The position numbers and the translations under genes were made by a program. The notes under the pieces were generated by a model, which was not told the DNA's origin, ran no database searches, and saw nothing but the letters and a program-made list of their open reading frames with translations. DNA of 64,000 bases from Heloderma charlesbogerti (taxonomy: Eukaryota; Chordata; Lepidosauria; Squamata; Helodermatidae): positions 730,246-794,245 of the forward strand of contig JANEZZ010000470.1 in assembly GCA_026122225.1 (NCBI GenBank), given 5' to 3'. Shown in pieces: positions 22,501 through 34,097 of this stretch. The first letter of the stretch is position 1. Every line of letters starts with the position of its first letter.

Positions 22501-24352
22501 TGTCTTCTCCGGGGGGGGGGGGTTCCTGCAAGCTTCCCAGGAAACTCTTATTTGTAGAGTTTGGAGTGTTGTCCAGGTATCAAGCCACTATGCATTGCCT
22601 GTGGTCTTGCCCTCTTGAACCATTCAGATTCCTAACGAGTATTTCCAGGTATCAACCTCCATCCCGCTTTGCTCCAAGTTAAGCCCATTGTTTCAGGTCC
22701 TTCTCTGATGGTGTAGTAGCAAATTTTGAAGTGCAGGCACTCAGCATGGCAGCTCCCACAGTCACGTCCCCAAGGAGAGTCCAAAAATGCAGGACGCTTT
22801 GCTGAGCCGCATCGACAAATCAGTTCTAGCTGTTTTCATCTCCACCAGATATGTTGAAATGCCAAAGGATCTTAATTGCCCATTCAAGACCAAGCCACCC
22901 CCAAATACTCTACATTACAACAGGGGACAATACATTGTTGCTGGGAAATTGCATTTTAGCCCAACTACTGCGAGAATTATGCTGGAATTTGGGGGAGATG
23001 ACATCAGCATCCCTGCTAATAAAAGAATGCTGGTGCTGTATCCCTGCGAGACCCGACTTCATTACACCACTGTTGTTCCCTCTGGCACATCACCCTGGAG
23101 GACAAGTCGTAGCAGCACCAGAAGATGTGATTTGTCTGGGTAGGAAAGGTTCCGAAGGGCTGGGAAAGTAGTGGAAAACATCCCAGTGCCTTGAGATATG
23201 ACAGAATACCCTGGGAAGTTATCAGTGCATTTTGGACTTAGGACAACCATGTTGTGGGCTGCCAGGAGGGAGAGGAATGTGCTCCATGCCACTGAGGTCA
23301 CTTGGGCCTCTCAAGAGAATGTTGGATTAAGGAGTGTAACCAGACAATGGACGTGTCAGGTGATATTCCAAAGTGAGTGGAATTCCCCTTTGGATCTGGA
23401 ATAGAAGTATGGTGTCTTCATAAATATGAATCTGGGGTCATTTAGGGGGTCTTCTTGTAGGTCTTCCCAAAACCCTCATCAATCATTCAACCATTTCTGC
23501 TCAAATTAGCTATCTGCAGTTTGAGGTAGCCTCTTCATTCCTTTGCCAGCAAAATTATTTAACCCTTTCAGTGAAGGGTTAACTAATTGAACCTCATCTC
23601 CCCTCACTCAGAAACCATCCATCTTACAGATCCCATCCTGAGTCTTCAGGTACCTGTTCCCAGTGACACTACCACAGCTTACTTACTGATGTAAAATACA
23701 AGGCCAGCCACCATTAGCACAGCAGCCACGACCCCAAAGATGACACCCACAAGGTGACCCACTGAGGCTGAAATGGAAAAAGAAGAACAAAATAGTTGAA
23801 GGTAACCCAAAACATTTTCCTCCTCCGTTTTGTTGCAAGCCCATCCTATGGCAGCGGAGCAGAGACAGAGCACCCCTGAAGCCACCCAACAAAAACATTC
23901 CAAACAATAAATAAAAGAGAAGTCAGGGGAGCAGAGGAACCCAGAAGTCACCTTGCCAAGGGCCCCATCAATCCTGGCAGCACCTCTGCCTCTGGTTAAG
24001 CAGATGTATCCATTAACTAACAAGACACTCAAAATTGGGTTGCTGAAAAGTGGTGGATATGATTTTGTGAGGAACTGTATTACCTCCCTGTGGAAGCAAA
24101 GGGTTTTGCATGATGATTCGCCCATCTCAGAGCCAAAACAATAAACGGAGACCCAAAGTGGAGTTCCCCCTTCACATCTCATGTTCAAGTGTAAAGCTAG
24201 AAAAGCAAAGGGAAGATATTGGGGAGGATTGTTCCTGGCAGGAGGTAACCTCGGTGAACAGAAAGATGTGCTGGTAATGTATGTTTTAAAATTATGTTTT
24301 AATTTTTGTAAGCCGCCTTGTGTCCCAGTACTGGGGAAAAGGTGAGGTATAA

Positions 24353-24409
<57 letters not shown>

Positions 24410-24992
24410 TGATGATGATGATGATGTATGCACTATGCCATGTTCTCTTTTCATGTTTTAACCATGGTTTGTTAATACCATGGTATAATTTCTTTCTAGT
24501 ATTCTCTTTAATACGTTTTCTGGTTGTTACAAAATATTTTCAAATCTAGTCTATGAGCATCTATGTATGAAGTAAATGTGTTGTCTGTGAACAACTCAGC
24601 CCTGTGAACAACTCAGCCCAACATCAGAGAAACCATATCTTTTTGAACCCAGATATAAGCTGAAAGTAAAAGCCTGTCACAATTAAACGGAGGGTCTGCT
24701 TAACTAGATTTATTAACACTAAATGTTTGCTCTGACACCAGGTCAGCTTAGGTAACCCCCTGAAAGGAGTCACATCACGTTCCCAGGTTCTCTGCAGCAG
24801 CAGATGATATTAGCTGTATTCATAAGCACCCACAGGTAAGTTTTGAGAGAACTTTGGCTATTGGGTGGAATAGAAATTTAACCAAGTAAGGGAGATAGAG
24901 ATAGAGAGATAGAGATTGAGAGATAGAGATTATTTATAATATTTGGTGTGGTGAGGCTTTCTTTTTAGTTTCTCTGTCCTCCCCTCATGGAA

Positions 24993-25035
<43 letters not shown>

Positions 25036-28000
25036 ACAAGGAGCCAGCCTCCTCCAACCCCACAGTCTCTCACCAGATCCCTGCCAGGCCAGTTCCAGAG
25101 GCTCCAGCAGGCCAGCATGGTCCACGTGGCACCAGTAGCGGTCCCTGTCCTTGGGGTCAATCACAACGCTGATCCAAGTGTGGTAGGTGCCATCTGAGTT
25201 GGGGAAGACACCCCCATACAAGGTCTGCTGCTCCCAGAGCTTCCCATCCTTCCTCCAAGTGGTGTTGATCTCCTTGGGGTAGAAGCCATGGGCACGGCAG
25301 GTGAGGGTTTCCAGGCCACCATAGCTCACCTTTTGTGTCACCTGCACTGTTGGAAGCTCTGTCAAAAGGGCAACAATGGTCTTTACATGGATAGGACGCA
25401 ACCTTACTGTCACTGAAGGGATTAATTAATGTAACTAACTAAAGACTGAAGGGGCTACTTCAAACTGAAGGTGGCTAATTTGATTGGGAATGGTTGAAGG
25501 GTCTAACTGAGAATTCTGAGGTGATCTGCGAGAAGACCGAAAAGACCACAGACTCATATTTACGAAGACCCCCTACATATATTCCAGACCCACAGACAAG
25601 AAAACCCTGAAATCGGGATTCTGTATTAATGAATGTTACAGCATTAAAATGCCTCTAACTTCACAGCACTGGCTTTGAAAGAAGAGGGGAAAAATACAGC
25701 TGCCTTTTGCAAACACTTTGTGTAGAGTAACAGCAAGGTGCTGCGTGAACGGTGCTGGCAGAGATGCTGATATGAGTGGTGGAACTGGGGAACTGACGCT
25801 ACCAACAGATACCAACCAGGGATGCTGGAGAAAATTGAAATGAACTAAAATGAGCTCGGATTTCTAAGAATCTGACCTGTGGAATCCGCTGTGGAGTGAC
25901 CTCCTTAGGCCGTGCGGAGTCCATGGACGTTAAGGAGCACAAGGCCTTTCCTGTCCCTAAGAAAACAGCTTTCCAGGAGGACACCTGAAACAACTACAAC
26001 TGCCCTCTCCTCTCTCCATGTATCTTTGGCTCCTGTTTCCTGGATATCATTTGGAGGTGCACTAAGTGGGGTCTATGCGGGCTGCATCATCTGAAAGAGT
26101 TCATGGTACAACAGCTCTGCACTCAGGATTCTGAAGGCCGTGCAAAGCATGGTGGCCACAATGAGTCCATAACTGGAATCCTTTGGATTATCAGATAACC
26201 CAGATTAAGATTTTAAACTTTGACACCTATGGACTGCTGCAGCCAGAGTTAACTCCCACATGCTAAAATGAACAGTAAAGAACAGCCCAGTCCGCAAGGA
26301 CGATACATGCGGTGCAAACCTGAGTTCAGCCATCTGGGCAACTGAATTAAGCACCACCATCACGCTTTCCCCCCTTCCTCCCTTCCAATCCCTTTCCTTG
26401 CGTCTCTTGTCTTTTTAGATTGTGATCCTGAGGGCAGGGACTATCCAACTGTTGATTTTCGTAAGCCACTCTGGGAGTCTTTTGACTGAAGAGTTGGATA
26501 TAAATCCTTTGAGTGAATAAATAAATTGAATTTCGGATCTTTTCTGTTTCTTTTTTACTGTCCCGAAATTTAGGCAAATCCATTTGTAAGAAAATACACA
26601 CGTTTTTGCTGAAACTGGTAAATATACGCAGGGAAAAGTTGAATGGTGCATCTCTTGTCTTTTTAGATTGTGAGCCTAAGGGCAGGGACTATCTGATTGT
26701 TGATTTTCGTAAGCCACTCTGGGAGTCTTTTGACTGAAGAGTTGGATATAAATCCTTTGAATAAATAAATAAATAAATTGAATGTCTTCTGAGTAGACAT
26801 GCACAGACTTGGTCGTCTTCTCCATTTTATCCTCACAACAACAACCCTGTAGGGTCGGTTGGGCTGAGAGTCAGTCACTGGCCCAAAGTCACCCAGTGAG
26901 CTTCCATGGCCAAGTGGGGACTAGAACCTGGATCTCCAGCTCCCAGTCCAACACTCTGGATCTCCTGGCTCCCAGCATTATGAAACTCATGAAAGAGAGA
27001 CAGTTTAATGGAAAGTTATGTCTGAAGTAGTTACACTTGTTCAAATGTAGCATGAAGGGAAAGTTTAGCAAGCTTTACTTTGAATAAAAAGCACGCTCTG
27101 CACATGTTCGGGGAATGACAAAATGAGGAATAAACTAGGGATGTACGGATCCCCTTACCTGGGGTCCGTAGAGGGGGGACTGCAAGTAGGGGGAGGTGAT
27201 CCGGTCCTCCCCCTGGAATCCTCCCCGGCCAGCTCCACTCTGTGGGGAGTCCACGGAGCCACCAGCCGCTGCTAGACTTCCAGCCGCGGCCGGTCTGTGG
27301 ATGCAAATGGCGTCCAGCATAGGGGACGCCATTTGCATCCCTGCCGTTCGCTGTGATTGGCTATGTAAATATTTACGTAGCCTATCACGGCCAACAGCAG
27401 AGACACAAATGGCATAGTGAATGCCATTTGCATCCCTGCCATTGGCCGTGATTGTCTACGTAAATATTTACGCAGCCTATCACAGCAAAGAGCAGGGATG
27501 CAAATGGCATAGTTGCCTCTTTTGTTGGGGCTGAAAACTTTCATGAAAATGGGAGGGTAAATTTGGCCCAGCACGACTTTAAACTGCAAGAACAGTGCTG
27601 AGGTGGAGACATAACAATAATGATAGAGGCTCAGTTTGTTATCTCACTCACCACATTTGCAGTGCCAGCTTTGTCAAATACAATTTTGTTTAGTTGATCT
27701 TATATTTATGTTACCTTCTCTTTCACTGCCAGTAAATTAAACCCAGAGAAAACGTCTAATGCTGATATAACCACCATGCTACCTTTCTTAATAAGTGCAA
27801 TTTTCCTAAATGCTACAAGCGAGAAGGATCTTGGAACTGTTGTAGATCACAAGCTGAATATGAGGCAACAATGTGATGTGGCTGCAAAAAAGGCCAATGA
27901 TCTTTTGGGCTACATTAATAGAAGCATAGCTTCTAAATCCTGGGAAGTACTAGTACCCCTCTACTCAGCACTGGTTAGGCCTCATCTGGAGTACTGTGTC

Positions 28001-30390
28001 CAGTTCTGGGCACCACACTTTAAGACAAACTGGAGAGGGTTCAGAGGAGGGCAACAAAGATGATCAGGGGATTGGAAACAAAGCCCTATGAGGAGAGGTT
28101 GAAGGAACTGGGCATGTTTAGCCTTGAGAAGAGACGATTGAGGGGAGATAGGATAGTGCTCTTCAAGTACTTGAAAGGTTGTCAGAGGGAGGAAGGCCAG
28201 AATCTCTTCTCAATCCTCCCAGAATGCAGGACATGGAATAATGGGCTCAAGTTACAGGAAGCCTGATTCCAGCTGAACATCAGGAAAAATGTTGGGACTG
28301 TTAGAGCAATACAAGAATGGAACCAATGACCTAGGGAGGTGGTGGGCTCTCCCACATGGGAGGCATTCAAGATGAGGCTGGACAGCCATCTGTCAGGGAT
28401 ACTCTGACTTGGATTCCTGCATTGAGCAGGGGGTTGAACTCAATGGTCTTATAGGCCCCTTCCAACCCTACTATTCTATGATTCTAAATAAAGCATTGAC
28501 TGGATTCCATTTTACTTTTTAGTCTGTGGTAATGTTTGCCTGTGATGACTCAGAGCTTCACCACAAGAGGCTAAATTCCTGCATCCTTAGTGGTGCTTTT
28601 GCTTCCAGATTCTTTGCAAGATTAAGATCTGCTCCTTTACATGGGTGGACACAGGGGTTGAATAGGGGAATTATTTCCTTGTCAACTTCTATATGTTTAA
28701 TTTTACAGCCACTAGATGGCGATGTGGTTACAGTGGAACTGAGCAATTACACACAGATAATATATCAGATTAACATTCCTTATCAGATTAACTCTGATCT
28801 TTTTAAAAGTGGGGTAAAAGTCAGAAAGTGTTGGGGATGCCCTGGAGGTTGACGATGTCATGTAAAGGATCCACAAACTTCCATGAGCACTCTCAATCAT
28901 GAGAGTGCAATAAAGCCTCATGCAGAAATGCTCTTAGCTTAGTTACTCGCTAGGGGGTCTACAATGCAATCAGCCTATTTTCTGAAGCTCAACAGGACCA
29001 AATTAACATTACACACACTCCACAATCATGAGAAGATTAATTGATCAGTCCAGGGTTTGTGCAAGAATGGGTGGGTGAAGACAATGCGTCTCTTCCCTTG
29101 AACAAAGATCCCCACCCCCGCACATCGCCACTCCTCACCTTTCCTCAGCAGAGCTTCTTTCCCATACTTGAAGAAGTTCTGCAGCCGCTGAATGCACTCC
29201 TCATGCGATGCAATCCTGTACGTGGAAAAGCCCGGCTTGGCTGCCCACTCACCCTTGATCACTTCTGCATCCACATCGACTGCAGTCCAGGTGTGGGTCT
29301 CAAAGTCAAAGGCGAGGAAATCCCTCCCATTGTAGCCATACCGGTTAAACCCTCTTTTGCTCCCGTCCTCGCCCAGCTCACAGCTAAACCACTCCTGCCA
29401 GACGAGGACCCCTAAAAGAAAAACAGAAAACTGGAGCTCAGGGGAGACCCACACCCCACTCCACCAATCACTGTTCAAGTTTTATTTTGCAAGGTTGGCT
29501 TCTATCCCCCACACACACACACACACACCTCTCTAGAAGCTGATATCAGAGACTCTTGTTTCAAGGGTATTTCGGGTCATGTGTAGGGGCTGTAGCTCAG
29601 TGGTAGAGGATATGTTTTGGTTGCAGAAGGTCCCAGATTTGAAGCTCAGCATCTCCAAGTAGGGCTAGGAAAAAACTCCTGCCTGAAAGCCCCGGAGAGC
29701 CATTGCTGCCAGTCAATGTCTATAGGACTGGCCTAAGAGGAAGCAAGAATAGTGATGGCAGAGAATTCTGCCACAGATCTCGGTGAGGCCGAATGCCAGT
29801 GCATTCGGCCCCCCAAAATCTGTGGCGGAACGGCCTGCCAACCCCCACACACCCCCGCGGATCCCCCTTGGGATGAGACTTCCCTGGGGCAGATCTTCCG
29901 GGCAGCAGCGGTGGCTGCAGTGGCGGCGGCTGTGGCAGCTGGTCTTCCGACCAGCTGCCGCCACCACCATTTGCAGACTTATGGTTGTTGTTTTTTTCAA
30001 GATGTGATAGGCTACGTAAAGATTTATGGCCGTAGCTGCCGCCATTTGCATTCCTTATTTTTGGTGTCTTAGTCTACGTAAATATTTACGTAGACTAAGA
30101 CAGCCAAGAAGAAGGAACTCAAATGGCGGCAGCCATAGCCGCCGCCATTTGCATACGCAGAGCCCTCTGCGCCCAGAAATCTGGCTGCGGATGGCTCTGG
30201 CCTGGGCCTGGCCGGCTACTCCGTGGAGCCGCCGCGGAGCATAGCTGGCCATCGAGGATTCCGGGGGGGAGGAACGGAGCGCCTCTCCCCCCACCATAAA
30301 CATAATCCGCGGAAAGGTAAGTACATTTCGTACATCCCTAAAGAGACTGTCTTGGTACAAGGTAGCTTCCTCTTAGAGATTGTATTATAT

Positions 30391-30470
<80 letters not shown>

Positions 30471-33400
30471 CATCCATGAAGATTTCTACCATTGTTGTTA
30501 TTTGCAAGAAGGGGGAGTGTCTGTGCTCCCTTCCAAGGTCTCCATCCTTAAAAAAAAATGGGGGGGATGTTGATTGTAAACTTAAAATCTCCCCCCTCTC
30601 TCACACACACATAAATGCCATGGCTGCTTCTCCACATCTCCTGGGAGGAACCAAGAAGGACCTGTGCCCCTCTTGCCCTCTACTCACCCTCACTTTGGTT
30701 GTAGTGTTTGTGCAGCAGCATCAGGTGACTTCTGAAATTCAGCTCCACAATTGATAACCTCTCACTGTACCTGTCCCAAAAGGAGGGGTGGTCTTCCTCA
30801 GCTTTCCTTATCCAGGGGCCCCGAGGCAGGGCCCGCCTCATGTTGCTATCGTAATTACTCAAAAGCTGGTCATCCATGTACATCAAAGCCAGGAATGTGG
30901 GCTTCCCTTGGCCACAGTCCCACATAGCAAAGGAAAAGTGCAGGGAATGTGAATACAAGCCTGCAAGGGATGAGAGGTGGGGCAGAGATAAGGGGCTGCA
31001 GTCAAGGGCATCCCAAACCACCTCGGAATCCATCTCCCCTTGTTACAGATTTGGTCTTTGCTGAGTGTTTTCAAATGCTGAGTGTTTCCAGTATCTGAGA
31101 AGCCTTTGGAGCTGCCAGTTAACTACACACAGCTGATCAATACACTTAAAACAAAGAGTGCACCAAAAATTGCTTTAGGTGGATTCAGTTTTGGTTTTGT
31201 ACTAATTGGAGTTAGTAAAGGAAAATCTTTTTTGATCCATTTTAATTTTTATTTGAAATGAACTTGCAGCATCACATTGAAGGACATTGTGCATATAAAA
31301 AAAACATGTTTTGTTGTTAAACAGAGCATTGCTGAACCTAAATCTCCCCCCCACCCCATCATTGGTATATCAAGCATTTTGATGCACATACCTTGGAAGG
31401 AAAGGTTCCTTTTGTGCAAGCACCGAGTCATTACTAAACCCTAGAGGGACGCCATTTTTCCTCGGCATTTTCCTGGCAGACTGTAGAGTGGGTTGGTTTG
31501 CCATTGCCTTCCCCAGTCCTAACTACTTTTCCCCCAGCAAGCTGGGTACTCATTTTACTGACCTCGGAAGGATGGAGGGCTGAGTCGACCTGAGCCGGCT
31601 ACCTGAAAACCAGCTTCCGCTGGGATCGAACTCAGGTCATGGGGACAGTTTCGGTTGCATTACTGCCCCCTACCACTCTGCACCACATGAGGCTCTGTGT
31701 ATACCTTACACATTGTTTTTTGCTCATTCATTTATATGCAAAAAATTGCTGCTTGCATTGCTGCTTGCATTTTTTTTCCCTCTACATTTCTAAGCATGTT
31801 GGGGAGAACTTGAAAAGGAGGCTGTGGTTTCTTCTCCCTGCTGTTGCTGCTCTTCAGTTAAGTGAAAAAACAAGAACAAGCAACATAAAGTCTGAGAAAG
31901 AGCACGTGCAGGAAATAAATAACGGTCCTCAACAAATTGGGGAAGGTCATTATGTTTGTTGCGATGCCTGCTCACTTCCTCAGCCAGGGCCCATGTGTTT
32001 TCTCTGTGGCTCTTTGACAGGAATGTATCAACGGATGGTACTCTCACCATAGACAAAGCTTGTACCAAAATTACATACTCTGCACATGCTCAGCCAAACT
32101 CAGCACAGGGTGTCAACGTTTTTGTAAACTAATTAGATTGTCAGCCTGCCTTTGTTCCAGCATACCCTCCCCCATTGCATATCCATAACACAAATAATAC
32201 ATGCTAATTTCTGAAACTATCCAAAAAGCTAAAACAGTTAGAGAGCAATCGCATGACCCCTAGACAGCATCTGAGGCACCATAGAATAGTTCAGATTCCT
32301 GGTTCCAGAGTTGGAGACAGCACTCCACTCTCAGAGAGGGGAATCGGAGATTTTACCTACCCCAGCTGCTCCCCCTTGCAGCCAGTGTGGAAAGAACCTC
32401 ACCAGCTGGCCTCCAATATCTGGAACTCGACATCTGGGAGGGGGGGGAAAGGGGGAGGAGACTGGAGAAGCCAGGTAAGAAACTGTCCTGTTCCTCCACC
32501 AGCCTCCTTCCCTCCACCTCTGAAACGCCTTTGCTAGATGGGCAAAAAAGCGCATCTAGTGAAAAATGTAGGGGTGGACGAAAGTCTCTTACCTGTTGTC
32601 AAAGGACGTTCGCGGTGGGGGGGAGGTGCTTCGCTGCTCCCCCCGCGAAGTTCAGGCCGGGGAGGAGGCTTCCCGCCTTGCCCGGCTGCGAACGCGAAAG
32701 TTTTTTTTTTAAAAAAAAAACTCCCCCTGATAGGCTACGTGACGATTCACGTAGCCTATCATGGCTAGATCTGCAAAGTCAGCCGTGATAGGCTACGTCA
32801 ATCGTCACGTAGCCTATCACGGGTGACTTTAAAAAAAAAAAAAAAGTGCGTACGCTAATGGCGGCCCCCATAGGGAGCCGCCATTTGCGTTCCTTATTTA
32901 GTTGCTGTAGTCTACGTAAATGTTTACGTAGACTACGGCGAAAATAAGGGCAACGCAAATAGCGTTGCCCTTATTTTCACCGTAGTCTACGTAAACATTT
33001 ACATAGACTACAGCGACCAAGTAAGGAACGGGAATGGCGGCTCCCTATGGGGGCCGCCATTATCCGTACGCCCTTTTTTTTTTTTTTTTTTAAGTCACCT
33101 GTGATAGGCTACGTGACGATTGACGTAGCCTATCACGGCTGACTTTGCAAATCTAGCCGTGATAGGCTACGTGAATCGTCACGTAGCCTATCAGGGGGAG
33201 TTTTTTTTTTTTCTTTGATTGCAATGGCGGCGGCGGCAGCCGGTCGAAAGACCGGCTGCCGCTCCCGCCCCGCTCAAACACCCACCAAACCACCGGCCGG
33301 ACCCGCCACCAGGAGGGACATTCGGTGGAGGTAAGTCCCATCCCGGGGGGGGTGCGGGGGGCGGGGGGGTTCGGAGGATATCTCCCCGAAACGTGTTCGG

Positions 33401-34066
33401 GGGGCCGAACACGTTGGCGCTCGGCCCCCCAAAGTTTTGGGGAGAAATTCTCCGCCATCCCTAGAAAAATGCAGGATGGGAGGATGGGTGGGAAAAGATC
33501 CTCCCAACTTGCATAGGATGATGGTAAGGCTCCGTGTTCAGGGACTTATGATCATCAAGGGCACAACCAGTGTAGTGGCAAGAGTGTTGGACTAGGAGCT
33601 AGGAGATCCAGGTTCTAGTCCCCACTCGGCCATGGAAGCTCACTGGGTGACTTTGGGCCAGTCACAGACTCTCAGCCCAACCCACCTCACAGGGCTGTTG
33701 TTGTGAGGATAAAATGGAGAAGAGGAGGATAATGTAGGCTGCCTTGGGTTCCTTGCAAGAGGAAAAAAGGCAGGGTATAAATGCAACAAACAAACAAACA
33801 AACAAATAAATAGGATTGCACTCTTACTCTATAGTTGTGTTACACTTAGCCCTTGAACAAATAAGACAGCTTTAGAAAGTCTTTCACAATGTTGGAAACC
33901 TCATTCCTCCACAACATAGTGTCCTATACTTTAAATATAAATATCTCTTTACAACGTATGAATGCATATAAATAATCATATATAAATATTGATTGTCGTC
34001 ATTGTCATCAACAGTTCCAAAATCTAGGATTTTAGTGTAGCTGGGTTTGGGCATGAGTGTATTTAC

Positions 34067-34097
<31 letters not shown>

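Noticed and set aside
22787..23143. 118-codon open frame in the class I intron
   Set aside because: No recognisable domain, no splice context, not on the gene strand, and no counterpart in the third duplicon.
24985..25413. 142-codon open frame taken as one protein
   Set aside because: Only 25074-25358 is the alpha3 exon; the rest is intron, including translated (GT)n.
27776..28266. Open frames resembling a host gene
   Set aside because: The protein is the C-terminal end of CR1 reverse transcriptase with a frameshift, followed by the CR1 tail.
29588..29660. tRNA-like sequence with boxes A and B
   Set aside because: The boxes are degenerate, the cloverleaf cannot be completed, and it is followed by a SINE body shared with other copies, so it is a SINE and not a tRNA gene.
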